A DNA stretch of 64,000 nucleotides from Microbacterium sp. No. 7. Lineage in GTDB: Bacteria > Actinomycetota > Actinomycetes > Actinomycetales > Microbacteriaceae. Under the pieces are notes generated by a model. It saw only the letters and a program-made list of their open reading frames with translations. It was not told where the DNA came from and did no database searches. Position numbers and translations under genes: made by a program. The stretch's first letter is position 1. Every line of letters starts with the position of its first letter. Location of the stretch: positions 4,402,001-4,466,000 of the forward strand of contig NZ_CP012697.1 in assembly GCF_001314225.1 (NCBI RefSeq), in the 5' to 3' direction. Shown here in pieces: positions 50,129 to 59,358 of this stretch.

Positions 50129-50153
50129 GCACGACCGTGGCCGGGCGAGGGCG

Positions 50154-50258
50154 TGTCGTTCACGACTCAGGAAGATTCGCGGCATCCGCTCCGGAGACCC
50201 GCGTGATTCCGCGGAACGCGCGATTCGCGGCGTCCGGATCTCCTGAGTCGTACACGGC
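50154..50258. repeat. Inverted repeat element (CACGACTCAGGA arms)
   Basis: GTGTCGTTCACGACTCAGGA at the left faces TCCTGAGTCGTACACGGC at the right. Inside, GATTCGCGGCATCCG and GATTCGCGGCGTCCG form a direct repeat. It fills the gap between the glucosidase and lacI. Confidence 0.75.
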
Positions 50259-50312
50259 GACCCCCGAGGCCGCCGAGGCCGACCGGCGGCAGCGGACGGG
50301 CCGGGGGTAGCC

Positions 50313-51425
50313 GTGGCCGGCATCGACGACGTCGCCCGGCGCGCGGGGGTGTCGGCCACGACCGTCTCCCGCGCACTGAGCGGGCGCGGGCGCGTCTCGG
50401 AGAAGACGCGCGAGCGCGTGCGACGCGTCGCCGACGAGCTCGGATACGTCGCCTCGGCGACCGCCGCGAGCCTCGCGACGGGGCAGACCATGTCGGTCGG
50501 CGTGCTCGTGTCGCTCACGGGCCGCTGGTACTTCGCGACGGTGCTCGACGGCATCGCCGCACGGCTCGCGCCGCACGGCTACGACCTCACCCTGTACGAC
50601 CTCACCGACGACGCGGCGCAGCGGCAGCTCCTCTTCGAGACGTCGCTGCGCCGCGGCCGGGTCGACGGCATCCTCGCGCTCACGGTGACGCTGTCGGACG
50701 ACGAGATCGACGCGCTGCTCGGTCTGGGGCTGCCGGTCGTCGGCCTCGGCACGCCGTCGCCCCGCGTGCCCGCCCTGCGCGTCGACGACCGCGCCGTCGC
50801 GCGCGCCGCGGTCGCGCACCTGCTGGCGCTCGGGCACCGCCGCATCGCGCACATCGGCAACAGCAAGGGTCCGGGGGCGGGCTGCGACGTGCCGACGCAG
50901 CGACACGACGGTTTCGTGGAGGCGATGACGGATGCCGGTGTGCCGTGCCCCGTCTTCGTGCAGACCGACTTCACGGTCGCCGACGGGCGGCGCGCGACGC
51001 TCGAGCTGCTGCAGCGGGAGGAACCGCCGACCGCGATCTTCGCGGCATCCGACGAGCTGGCGTTCGGCGCGATCTTCGCCGCCCGCGAGCGCGGGCTGCG
51101 CGTGCCCGACGACCTGTCGATCGTCGGCGTCGACGGCCACGAGATGGGCGAGCTGTTCGGCCTCACCACGATCGACCAGTTCCCTCGCCGCCAGGGCGAG
51201 CGCGCCGCGGAGCACATGCTCGCGCTGCTCACCGCCACGGACGACCCCACCCCACCCGCCGCCCCTCCCGCGACGGTGCCCGTTGTCCCCGCGAGGGTGC
51301 CAGATATCTCCACGACGGTGCCAGTTATCCCCGCGAGGGTGCCAGCAATCTCCGCGACGGTGCTCTCGGAGCCGCTCCCCTTCGAACTGGTGACACGCAC
51401 CTCCACCGCCCCGCCCGCGGAGTGA
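50313..51425 (+). CDS. LacI family transcriptional regulator with repeat-derived insert
   Basis: A 370-residue repressor. HTH and hinge: GIDDVARRAGVSATTVSRALSGRGRVSEKTRERVRRVADELGYV (residues 3-47, read in parts), then the sugar-binding domain (VGVLVSLTGRWYFATVLDGI, HLLALGHRRIAHIGN, PTAIFAASDELAFGAIFAARERG, IVGVDGHEM). Residues 320-351 (ATVPVVP, ARVPDIS, TTVPVIP, ARVPAIS) are 7-residue repeats encoded by family C DNA. They split the C-terminal helix from the usual ending, which resumes as LPFELVTRTST. It begins with GTG 50313. It is the obvious regulator of the glucosidase upstream. Confidence 0.9.
   Translation: MAGIDDVARRAGVSATTVSRALSGRGRVSEKTRERVRRVADELGYVASATAASLATGQTMSVGVLVSLTGRWYFATVLDGIAARLAPHGYDLTLYDLTDDAAQRQLLFETSLRRGRVDGILALTVTLSDDEIDALLGLGLPVVGLGTPSPRVPALRVDDRAVARAAVAHLLALGHRRIAHIGNSKGPGAGCDVPTQRHDGFVEAMTDAGVPCPVFVQTDFTVADGRRATLELLQREEPPTAIFAASDELAFGAIFAARERGLRVPDDLSIVGVDGHEMGELFGLTTIDQFPRRQGERAAEHMLALLTATDDPTPPAAPPATVPVVPARVPDISTTVPVIPARVPAISATVLSEPLPFELVTRTSTAPPAE
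51271..51364. repeat. 21-bp tandem repeat family C, inside lacI
   Basis: GCGACGGTGCCCGTTGTCCCC, GCGAGGGTGCCAGATATCTCC and further 21-base units, alternating GAGGGTGCC and GACGGTGCC. In frame with the gene. Confidence 0.88.
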
Positions 51426-51484
51426 CCCGGAACGGGCGCCCCCGGCATCCCCTGCACCGGCCGCCCCGGCGTAGGCTCGACGCC

Positions 51485-52699
51485 ATGGCCATCGACCTCG
51501 AAGCGCTCTACATCGACCTGCACCGCCACCCCGAGCTGTCGTTCCAGGAGACCCGCACCGCAGGGGTCATCGCCCGCGAGCTCGACGGGCTCGGCATCGA
51601 GTACGTCGAGGGGATCGGGCGCACGGGCATCGCCACCACCATCAGCAATGGCGAGGGCCCCGTCGTGTGGCTGCGCGCCGACATGGACGGCCTGCCCGTC
51701 GAGGAGCTGACCGGCCTCGCCTACGCGTCGACCGTGCACGGCGTCGACCCGGCCGGCAACACGGTGCCGGTCATGCACGCGTGCGGCCACGACATGCACG
51801 TGACGGCGCTGCTCGGCGCGCTCGAACGGCTCGTGCACACGAAGGATGACTGGAGCGGCACGATCGTCGCTGTGTTCCAGCCCGCCGAGGAGTACGGCGC
51901 GGGCTCCCAGGCGATGATCGCCGACGGGGTGCTCGACCGCTTTCCGAAGCCCGACATCGTGCTCGGCCAGCACCTCACCCCCCTGCCGGTCGGCACGATC
52001 GGCGTGCGCCCGGGCACGCAGATGGCGGCCTCCGACGGACTCACCGTCACGCTGCACGGCCGCGGCGGCCACGGCTCGCGCCCGCACGCGACGATCGATC
52101 CGATCGTGATGGCCGCCGCGACCGTCATGCGCCTGCAGACCGTGGTCTCGCGCGAGATAGACCCCCGCGAGATGGGCGTCGTGACGGTCGGATCGATCCA
52201 CGCGGGGCTGAAGAACAACATCATCCCGGCTGAGGCGACGCTCGCGCTGAGCCTGCGCTACCCCGACGACGCGGCGCGCGAGAACATCATGGCCCGGGTC
52301 GAGCGGATCGTGCGGGCGGAGGCCGCGGCGTCCGGCGCCGAGAAGGAGCCGACGATCGTCATCGACCACACGCTGCCGCCCACGATCAACGACGCCGACG
52401 CGACCGCGCGCGTCTCGGCCGCGTTCACGCGCGCCTTCGGCGAGGGCACGGTCATCGACCCGGGCATGTTCACCGGCAGCGAGGACGTCTCGTGGTTCGC
52501 CCGCGAGGCGGGCGTGCCGCTCGTCTTCTGGTTCTGGGGCGGCCTCGACCCGCAGACCTATCAGGATGCCGTCGAGCGCGGCACCGTCAACGAGGACATC
52601 CCCACCAATCACTCCCCGTTCTTCGCACCGGTGATCCACCCCACCATCGAGGTCGGCGTGAGCGCGCTGGTCACGGCGGCGCGGGAGTTTCTGGGGTAG
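51485..52699 (+). CDS. M20 family amidohydrolase (hippurate/IAA-amino-acid hydrolase type)
   Basis: A 404-residue metallo-amidohydrolase. LYIDLHRHPELSFQETRTAGVI is the classical opening; metal ligands appear in MHACGHDMHV (His, Asp-like) and FQPAEEYGAGSQAMI (Glu pair); GRGGHGSRPHATIDPI carries the dimerisation His. Substrates in this group are N-acyl amino acids. It has its own start after a 60-base gap and may be co-transcribed with lacI. Confidence 0.9.
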   Translation: MAIDLEALYIDLHRHPELSFQETRTAGVIARELDGLGIEYVEGIGRTGIATTISNGEGPVVWLRADMDGLPVEELTGLAYASTVHGVDPAGNTVPVMHACGHDMHVTALLGALERLVHTKDDWSGTIVAVFQPAEEYGAGSQAMIADGVLDRFPKPDIVLGQHLTPLPVGTIGVRPGTQMAASDGLTVTLHGRGGHGSRPHATIDPIVMAAATVMRLQTVVSREIDPREMGVVTVGSIHAGLKNNIIPAEATLALSLRYPDDAARENIMARVERIVRAEAAASGAEKEPTIVIDHTLPPTINDADATARVSAAFTRAFGEGTVIDPGMFTGSEDVSWFAREAGVPLVFWFWGGLDPQTYQDAVERGTVNEDIPTNHSPFFAPVIHPTIEVGVSALVTAAREFLG

Positions 52700-52705
52700 G
52701 ACGCC

Positions 52706-53761
52706 CTACTCCGCAGCCGCCTCCCCCGCCCGCGCATCCGTCAGCCGCTGGCGGGAGAGCCAGGCGGGCAGGCCCGCGCCGCCGGCGGTGGATGCCGCGG
52801 CGACGAGCGCCACGAGGGCGAACAGCGGCTGCGTCCACGGCCAGGGCGTCGCGCCGAGCAGCAGGTAGCCGCCGATGCCGCCGAGGAAGCGCAGGGGGCG
52901 GGCGACGAGCGCGGGCAGCGGTCCGCCGCGGTACCGCAGCTCCACGGCGATGTCGCCGACGGTGCGGCCGGTGGCGAGCACGAGCACGGCCCACACGACG
53001 ATCGGCACGAGCGTCGAGGCGGTGGATGCCGCCGATCCGTCGAGCACGGCGGCGTGGTCGCCCGCGCCGTACTCGAGCCACACCTGCACCGCGATGCCGA
53101 CGGCGAAGCTCAGCAGGCCCGCGGCGAGCGCGTCGCACAGCATCGCGAGCAGGCGGCGGGGCTTGGTCAGCGGGCGCGGCACCCCGGCATCCGTCACCTC
53201 GGCGTCGCGCCAGCGCCGCGGAACGAGAAGCGCGAGCAGCGAGCCGACGACGGCGCCCGTGGTGTTGGTGAGCAGGTCGCCGACGTCGAACATGCGGTAC
53301 GCGCACGGGAACAGCCCCCACACGCCCGTGAGCTGCGTCGTCTCGATGAGCAGCGAGGTCAGGGCGCCCACGACGAACGCGACGAGGACGCCGCGCCGGG
53401 CGAGCACCCGCAGGAAGAACCCGAGCGGCAGGAACAGCAGCACGTTGAACACGATCTGCAGCAGCGCGAAGTCGGTGAGCGGATGTCCGCGGCCGATCGC
53501 GTCGGCGATGTCCTGCACGAACGGCTCGAAGCTCAGCACCGCGGGCGCGCATCGGTAGTCCTCGGACTGCGGCAGCGGCAGCAGCGTGTAGGTCCAGATC
53601 GCGATGAAGTACACGAGCGCCGCGGCCCACACGAGCCCGCGGCCGAGCGTGAGGCCGCCGCGCCGCCGGTAGCTGATCGCGACGAACGGCACGAACAGGG
53701 CGACGCCGATGACCGCGCCGAACAGAATCGCCACCGCGGCGGAGAACACTGCGTCGACCAT
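52706..53761 (-). CDS. VanZ-RDD fusion membrane protein
   Basis: A 351-residue membrane protein. Residues 1-175 match VanZ: AAALVYFIAIWTYTLLPLP, FEPFVQDIADAI, IVFNVLLFLPLGFFLRVL, SLLIETTQLTGVWGLFPCAYRMFDVGDLLTNTTGAVVG. Residues 195-330 look like an RDD domain (PRRLLAMLCDALAAGLLSF, GRTVGDIAVELRYRGG, RPLRFLGGIGGYLLLG). VanZ proteins are linked to glycopeptide and lipid phenotypes; their reaction is unresolved. Same strand as the ABC exporter genes, 33 bases downstream. Confidence 0.87.
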   Translation of the reverse strand: MVDAVFSAAVAILFGAVIGVALFVPFVAISYRRRGGLTLGRGLVWAAALVYFIAIWTYTLLPLPQSEDYRCAPAVLSFEPFVQDIADAIGRGHPLTDFALLQIVFNVLLFLPLGFFLRVLARRGVLVAFVVGALTSLLIETTQLTGVWGLFPCAYRMFDVGDLLTNTTGAVVGSLLALLVPRRWRDAEVTDAGVPRPLTKPRRLLAMLCDALAAGLLSFAVGIAVQVWLEYGAGDHAAVLDGSAASTASTLVPIVVWAVLVLATGRTVGDIAVELRYRGGPLPALVARPLRFLGGIGGYLLLGATPWPWTQPLFALVALVAAASTAGGAGLPAWLSRQRLTDARAGEAAAE

Positions 53762-53794
53762 CCTGACAGTCTCGCATCGACCTCGCGCGCGCCC

Positions 53795-55639
53795 TCACAC
53801 CCCCGCCCACGCCGCATGCAGCCGGCCGTACACGCCGCCCTCGGCGATCAGCCGCCGGTGCGTGCCGCGCTGCACGATGCGGGCCGCGTCGAAGACGAGG
53901 ATCTCGTCGGCGGCCTCGGCCGTGGCGAGGCGATGGGCGACCGTGACGCTCGTGCGGCCGGCCTGCAGGCGCTCGAGGGCCCGAGCGAGCTGCATGTCGA
54001 GAGCGGGGTCGATCGCCGACGTCGCCTCGTCGAGCAGCAGCAGCTCGGGGTTCGCGAGGCGCGCGCGCAGCAGTGCGACGAGTTGACGCTCGCCGGCGCT
54101 CAGCGACTCTCCGCGCTGCCCGACCTGCGTGTCGAGACCGTTCGGCAGCTCGTCCAGCCATCCGTCCAGGCCGAGCTCGTGCGCCGCCCGCCGCACGGCG
54201 TCCCGTGACCGCTCCGCACCGACGTTGTCGAGGAGCGTGCCCGAGAAGAGGTGCCCCTCCTGCGGCACGAGCAGCACGCGGCGCCGCAGCTCGGCGTTCG
54301 GCACGTCGCGCAGATCGATACCGTTCAGCAGCACGGCGCCTTCGTCGGGGTCGACGAGGCGCGCGAGCAGCCTCACGAACGTCGACTTGCCCGAACCGGT
54401 CTCGCCGACCACCGCGACCCGCGAGCCGGGCCGGATGCAGAGGTCGATGCCGTCCAGGGCACGCCGCGCCGCCCCCGCATCGTCGCCTGAGCCCGCACCG
54501 GCCCCGTACGCGAACCCCACGCGCCGGCAGCGGATCCCGATCGGCCCCGCCGGCGGCCGCGCCCCCGCGTCGCCCGGATCGGTCAGGTCGACGGGCGTGT
54601 CGAGGATGCCGATGACCCGCTTCCACCCCGCGAGCGCGTTCTGCATCTCGGTGATGATGCGCACGCCGTTCTGCAGCGGGGCGACGAAGAGCGTCGCCAG
54701 GAAGACGAACGCCAGCACCTCGCCGCTCGTGACCCGCCCCTGGATCCCCAGCCAGATGCCGACGAGCACGATCAGCGCGTTCGCGACGCCGGCGGCGAGC
54801 CCGCCGCTCGTGAACACCAGCACCGACACGGTCTGCGACCGGGTGCTGACGGCCTGGAACTCGGCGATCGAGCGGTCGATGCGCTGCTCGATGCGCTGCT
54901 CGATCGCGTGACTGCGCACGGTGCCGATGCCCACGACCGACTCCGCGATCGACGCCGTCATCCGGCCGATCGCTCGCCGTGCCGCCGCATACGACGCGGC
55001 GAGCATCCGCTGCACGAACGGCAGGGAGACGACCAGCGGCAGGAAGCACAGCCACACCACGAGCGTCAGCTCGGGGCTGTAGAACAGCATGATCACGGTC
55101 GCGACGACGACCTGGCCGGCGCTGACGATCGCGACGATGCCGCCCGACACGAGGAACCTGCTGATCTGGTCGACGTCGCCGGTCACCCGTGACACGAGCG
55201 CGCCGCGGCTCTCGGTCGCCTGGGTGAGCACCGACAGCTCGTGCACGTGCCGGAAGGCCGCCACGCGCAGCGTCGCCAATCCGCCCTCGGAGCGCTCGAA
55301 CAGCCGTACCGTCATCCACCGCGTCGACAGCCCCGTCACGACGACGGCGAGCGCCGCCGCGGCGATCATCTGCGTGAGGTACGCGACGTCGACGCCCCCC
55401 GGCGCGTTGATGCCGTCGTCGAGGGCGAGCTGCACCGCGATCGGCACGATCGCCCGTCCCGCCGTTCCGACGACGGCGGCGAGGATCGTCACCCACAGCC
55501 CGCGCACGATCTCGGGGCTGATCCGGATCCCCTGCCGCAGCGCCTGCACGCCGGTGATCTCGTCGCCGCTGCGCAGACGACTGCGCGCACCGCCCTGTCG
55601 ACCGCCGTCTCGACCGTCGCGCATCCCGCCCTCGCTCAC
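53795..55639 (-). CDS. ABC exporter half-transporter, second subunit of a heterodimer
   Basis: A 614-residue TM-NBD protein. Six membrane segments (residues 30-320) precede the ATPase: Walker A GETGSGKST, Q-loop VPQEGHLF, signature LSAGERQLVAL (LSAGE instead of LSGGQ), Walker B LLLLDEATSAID with the catalytic Glu, H-loop VTVAHR. It starts with GTG 55639 inside the stop of the partner gene (GTGA). Its degenerate signature pairs with the degenerate Walker B/H site of the partner, forming one non-hydrolytic and one active site, as known from TM287/288-type exporters. Export of a drug, lipid or peptide is likely. Confidence 0.9.
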   Translation of the reverse strand: MSEGGMRDGRDGGRQGGARSRLRSGDEITGVQALRQGIRISPEIVRGLWVTILAAVVGTAGRAIVPIAVQLALDDGINAPGGVDVAYLTQMIAAAALAVVVTGLSTRWMTVRLFERSEGGLATLRVAAFRHVHELSVLTQATESRGALVSRVTGDVDQISRFLVSGGIVAIVSAGQVVVATVIMLFYSPELTLVVWLCFLPLVVSLPFVQRMLAASYAAARRAIGRMTASIAESVVGIGTVRSHAIEQRIEQRIDRSIAEFQAVSTRSQTVSVLVFTSGGLAAGVANALIVLVGIWLGIQGRVTSGEVLAFVFLATLFVAPLQNGVRIITEMQNALAGWKRVIGILDTPVDLTDPGDAGARPPAGPIGIRCRRVGFAYGAGAGSGDDAGAARRALDGIDLCIRPGSRVAVVGETGSGKSTFVRLLARLVDPDEGAVLLNGIDLRDVPNAELRRRVLLVPQEGHLFSGTLLDNVGAERSRDAVRRAAHELGLDGWLDELPNGLDTQVGQRGESLSAGERQLVALLRARLANPELLLLDEATSAIDPALDMQLARALERLQAGRTSVTVAHRLATAEAADEILVFDAARIVQRGTHRRLIAEGGVYGRLHAAWAGV

Positions 55640-57444
55640 GCGTTCTCCGCCCCGTGGTCGTAGGCGTTGAGCAGCCGCGCGTATCCCGGGCTGTCCGCCA
55701 GCAGCTGGGCGTGCGTTCCGCGCGCGGCGATGGCGCCGCCCCGCAGATACAGCACCTCGTCGGCGAGCGCAACCGTCGCTCTGCGATACGCGACCATGAC
55801 GAGGGTCGCACCGCCGAGCGACGAGCGCAGCGAGGCGAGGATGCGCGCCTCGACCGCGGGGTCGATCGCGCTCGTCGCATCGTCGAGCACGAGCAGGCGC
55901 GGCCGGCGGACGAGGGCGCGCGCGAGCGCGATGCGCTGTCGCTGACCTCCCGAGAGCGTCGTCCCGCGCTCGCCGAGCCTCGTGTCGAGCCCCTCGGGGA
56001 GCGCCGCGACGAACCCGTCGGCCTGCACGGTGCGCAGGGCCTCCCACACCTCCTGGCGCGGGACCTCCCGATCGAGAGCGATGTTGCCGTAGACGGAGTC
56101 CTCGAAGACGAACGGGCTCTGCGGCACGAGCGCGACGTGCCGGGCGAGCTCGCCGTGCCGCAGCTCCCGCACGTCGACGCCGTCGATCTCGACGGCTCCG
56201 CGGTCGGGGTCGGCCAGGCGCGCGAGCAACGTCGTGAACGTGCTCTTGCCCGCCGCGGTCTCGCCGACGAGCGCGACGCAGCGGCCCGGCGGCACCTCCA
56301 CGTCCACCCCGGTCAGCACCTCGTGACCGTCATACGAGACGCCGACGTCGACGAGGCGCACGGCGGCGCCGCGCCCGGCCTCCGGCAGCGTGCGCGAGCC
56401 GTAGCCGACGGCATCCTGCTCGTCGAGCACCGCGCGCACGCGCGCGTAGCCCGCGACGGATGCCGGAAAACCGCCGAACAGCCAGCCCAGCGACCGCAGG
56501 GGCGTGGATGCCACGGCGAGCAGATAGGCGATCGTGACGACGTCGCCCGCGGTGATCCGCCCGGCGGCGACCTGCACCCCGCCGATGCCGAGCACCAGCA
56601 GCACGCCGAGCGACGGGATCGCCTCCAGCGCGGGCTCGAAGAGGGCCCGGAGCCGGCCGATCCGCACGCCGATGTCGCGCACCTCGTCGACCTTGGCGGC
56701 GAAGCGCGCCGTCTCGGCATCCGCACGCCCCAGCGTCTTCACGACGAGCGCGCCGTCGAAGGACTCGTGGGCGATGTCGCTGAGCTCGGCGCGCAGCACC
56801 TGCAGCCTCGAGGTGAGCGGAGCGGAGAACCGGTGGTTGAGGATCGTGACGAGCGCGACGGCGGGGAACACGAGCAGGCCGACGACCGCCATGATCGGAT
56901 CGATCACGAGCATCTGCACGACGGCGAAGACGAGCATCGTCGCGATCCCGACCGCCATCGGCAGCTCGGACAGCGGCATCCACGCCGTCTCGACGTCGGA
57001 ATTGGCGTTGGAGAGCAGCTGTCCCGTCGGCCGGCTGCGATGCCACGACATCGGCTTTCTCAGATACTGGGCCGTGACGCGTCGCCGATAGCTCGACTGC
57101 AGGCGGAACTGCATGACCTTCGCGCCGAGCCAGCGGCCGAAGATGCCGACGGCGCGCAGGATCGCCAGACCCACGAAGACGACGAGCACGGCGGCCACGA
57201 GGTGCCCCGGCACGACCTCGCCGGTCGCGAACGCGGGCAGCAGCACGTCTTCGGTCGCCCAGCCGAGCGCCCAGGCGTCGAGCGAGGTGAGCGCGCCGAA
57301 GAGCACGCTCGCGACGGTCGCGACGAGGAACACGCCGGGCTGCTCGCGCACGGCGACGCCGAGGATGCGGATGCCGTCGCGCAGGCGCGCGCTCTCCTTT
57401 CCGGAGAGCGCGTCGGCGGCGGAGGGGATGTCGCGAGTGCTCAT
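55636..57444 (-). CDS. ABC exporter half-transporter, first subunit with degenerate ATP site
   Basis: A 602-residue TM-NBD protein. Membrane domain up to about residue 330, then Walker A GETAAGKST, Q-loop VPQSPFVF, intact signature LSGGQRQRIAL, Walker B LLVLDDATSAID (catalytic Glu reads Asp) and H-loop VMVAYRR (His reads Tyr). Both changes are in the same site, so this subunit has a degenerate ATPase centre. It pairs with the 53795 product. It follows the siderophore-type ATPase gene by 13 bases and so belongs to the same transcription unit; it could export a siderophore. Confidence 0.9.
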   Translation of the reverse strand: MSTRDIPSAADALSGKESARLRDGIRILGVAVREQPGVFLVATVASVLFGALTSLDAWALGWATEDVLLPAFATGEVVPGHLVAAVLVVFVGLAILRAVGIFGRWLGAKVMQFRLQSSYRRRVTAQYLRKPMSWHRSRPTGQLLSNANSDVETAWMPLSELPMAVGIATMLVFAVVQMLVIDPIMAVVGLLVFPAVALVTILNHRFSAPLTSRLQVLRAELSDIAHESFDGALVVKTLGRADAETARFAAKVDEVRDIGVRIGRLRALFEPALEAIPSLGVLLVLGIGGVQVAAGRITAGDVVTIAYLLAVASTPLRSLGWLFGGFPASVAGYARVRAVLDEQDAVGYGSRTLPEAGRGAAVRLVDVGVSYDGHEVLTGVDVEVPPGRCVALVGETAAGKSTFTTLLARLADPDRGAVEIDGVDVRELRHGELARHVALVPQSPFVFEDSVYGNIALDREVPRQEVWEALRTVQADGFVAALPEGLDTRLGERGTTLSGGQRQRIALARALVRRPRLLVLDDATSAIDPAVEARILASLRSSLGGATLVMVAYRRATVALADEVLYLRGGAIAARGTHAQLLADSPGYARLLNAYDHGAENA

Positions 57445-57457
57445 CGGAGGACGCGGG

Positions 57458-58234
57458 TCAGGATGCCATCGCGCGCCCCGGCGCGAAGTACAGGTGCGGG
57501 TTGCCCTTCCAGTCGTGGCGGGCGACCTCGATCCCGTAGACGGAGCTGATGAGCTCCGGCACGAGCACCTCGCCGGGCCGGCCCGCGGCGACGACCGCGC
57601 CCTCCTGCATCACGGAGAGCGTGTGACAGTACCGGCCGGCGAGGTTGAGGTCGTGCAGCACGGCCACGGCCGTGACGCCCAGCTCGGCGACGAGATCGAG
57701 CAGCTCGTGCTGGAAGCGCACGTCGAGGTGGTTCGTCGGCTCGTCGAGCAGCAGATGCGGCGCGCCCTGCGTGAGCGCTCGCGCCAGGGCGACGCGCTGC
57801 CGCTCTCCGCCCGACAGGGTGCTCACCGTGCGCTCGACGAGGTGCATGGCCTGCACGCGGCGCAGAGACTGCGCCGCGACCTGCCAGTCGTCGTCGGTGA
57901 AGCTCGCCCACGGCCCGCGCTGGGCGATGCGTCCGAGCATGACCGACTCGATCACGCGCAGCTGACCCGGGGAGTCCTGGTGCTGCGCCACGAGAGCCAC
58001 CCGATGCCCGAGCTGCTTCGGGCGGGCGTCGCCCGCGCCCCATGTGACGTCGTCGATGCGCACGTCTCCCCGCTCGCACTTCTGCAGCCCGGCCATGACG
58101 CGCAGCAGCGTCGTCTTGCCGCTGCCGTTCGGGCCGACGATGCCGAGGATGCGGCCGTCGTCGACGCGCACGCTCGCCTCCCGGACAGCGGTCTTGTCGC
58201 CGAAGCGCACGACCGCGCCCCTCACCTCGATCAT
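57458..58234 (-). CDS. Iron-siderophore ABC transporter ATP-binding protein (FepC/FecE type)
   Basis: A 258-residue ATPase. Walker A GPNGSGKTT, Q-loop LVAQHQDSPGQLRV, signature LSGGERQRVALARAL, Walker B HLLLDEPTNHLDV, H-loop AVLHDLNLAGRYC. This HDLN-type H-loop and EPTNHLD Walker B are typical for siderophore/haem/B12 importers. GGGGAGGGCCGACG precedes the ATG. It serves the FecCD permease and the binding protein encoded just upstream in the operon. Confidence 0.93.
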   Translation of the reverse strand: MIEVRGAVVRFGDKTAVREASVRVDDGRILGIVGPNGSGKTTLLRVMAGLQKCERGDVRIDDVTWGAGDARPKQLGHRVALVAQHQDSPGQLRVIESVMLGRIAQRGPWASFTDDDWQVAAQSLRRVQAMHLVERTVSTLSGGERQRVALARALTQGAPHLLLDEPTNHLDVRFQHELLDLVAELGVTAVAVLHDLNLAGRYCHTLSVMQEGAVVAAGRPGEVLVPELISSVYGIEVARHDWKGNPHLYFAPGRAMAS

Positions 58235-58249
58235 CGTCGGCCCTCCCCG

Positions 58250-59317
58250 CTACTTGCTCAGGCCGGCGAGCTGCCCGGCCAGGCGCTCCAGACCCACGAC
58301 GGAGTATGCGCCCGCGGGGTCGATCATCGCCGGCTGCGTCGTGAGCAGCCGGTCCTCCTTCAGCGCCGTGAGCGCGTCGGCGCCCGGCACGGCGCGCAGC
58401 GCGTCGATGGCGGCCTCGGCCGTGCCGTCCTCGGGATACACGACGACGATCACATCGGGGTCCTGCGCCACGAGCGACTCGATGCTGATGTCGAAGCCGC
58501 GGCCTTTCTCGTCGCCGAACACGTTGCTCAGCCCGAGCACCTCCAGCTGCGACGTCGCCACGCTGCCGGCGCCGTAGCTCTTGAGCACGCCGGTCTTGTC
58601 GGGCCAGATGAACGCCGCCGTCGCGAGATCGCCGACGTCGGCCGAGGCCGCCGCGACGCGCGCCTTCATGTCGTCGACCGAGGCGGCCGCCGCATCGGGG
58701 TGCCCGAAGATCCGGCCGAACACCTCGACCTGCGCGTAGGCGTCGTCGAAGCTCACCGTCTGGGGCGCGTTCGGGCACCATGCGGGCAGCACGTACATGG
58801 GGATGCCGACCTCGGCGAGCGTCTGAGGATTGATGGTCTGGCCGTTCGACCCGATCACCAGGTCGGGCGCGAACTCGACGATCGCCTCCCGCGTCAGGTC
58901 GGCCTGGATGACCTTCTCGGTGAGCGGCTCGATGTCGGCGAAGTGCGCGCGGATGTCGTCGCTGAACCAGTCTCCGGAGAACTTGCCGGAGTACTCGGTG
59001 ACCTGCTCGAGACCGCCCGCGGCCTCGATCGAGCCGAGCGGAACGGTGGTGAGCACCATGACCTTCTCGGGCTGCGCCTCGATCACGAGGTCGTCCCCGC
59101 AGTTGTCGACCGTGACCGGGTAGGCGGCCGTCTCGGCGGGAGCGGCGGCATCCGCGGTCTCGGTGGCGGCCGTCTCGGCGGCGTTCCCGGCGGCGGCGTC
59201 GTCGGGGGCAGCGTTTGCGCACGCCGAGACCGACAGTGCGAGACCGACGAGGGCGACGCCGGCGGCGCCGCGGCGCAGCAGTGAGCGGGTCGTCGAAGGG
59301 GCGAAGGTGAGCGTCAT
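58250..59317 (-). CDS. Iron-siderophore ABC transporter substrate-binding lipoprotein
   Basis: A 355-residue FecB/FhuD-type binding protein. Signal with lipobox ALSVSACAN (Cys about residue 33), then an Ala/Glu/Thr-rich linker, then the class III fold: EKVMVLTTVPLGSIEAAGG, EAIVEFAPDLVIGSNGQ, WCPNAPQTVSFDDAYAQVEVFGRIFG, SLVAQDPDVIVVVYPED, and a C-terminal AGAYSVVGLERLAGQL. Captures ferric siderophore outside the membrane. Confidence 0.92.
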   Translation of the reverse strand: MTLTFAPSTTRSLLRRGAAGVALVGLALSVSACANAAPDDAAAGNAAETAATETADAAAPAETAAYPVTVDNCGDDLVIEAQPEKVMVLTTVPLGSIEAAGGLEQVTEYSGKFSGDWFSDDIRAHFADIEPLTEKVIQADLTREAIVEFAPDLVIGSNGQTINPQTLAEVGIPMYVLPAWCPNAPQTVSFDDAYAQVEVFGRIFGHPDAAAASVDDMKARVAAASADVGDLATAAFIWPDKTGVLKSYGAGSVATSQLEVLGLSNVFGDEKGRGFDISIESLVAQDPDVIVVVYPEDGTAEAAIDALRAVPGADALTALKEDRLLTTQPAMIDPAGAYSVVGLERLAGQLAGLSK

Positions 59318-59358
59318 GCTTCTCTCTCTGGGTTGCGGGGAAGGGGTGTTGCGGGGGT

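Noticed and set aside
52671..55880. A 1069-residue minus-strand frame
   Set aside because: It runs in another frame over the VanZ and ABC genes and gives Arg-rich sequence without motifs.
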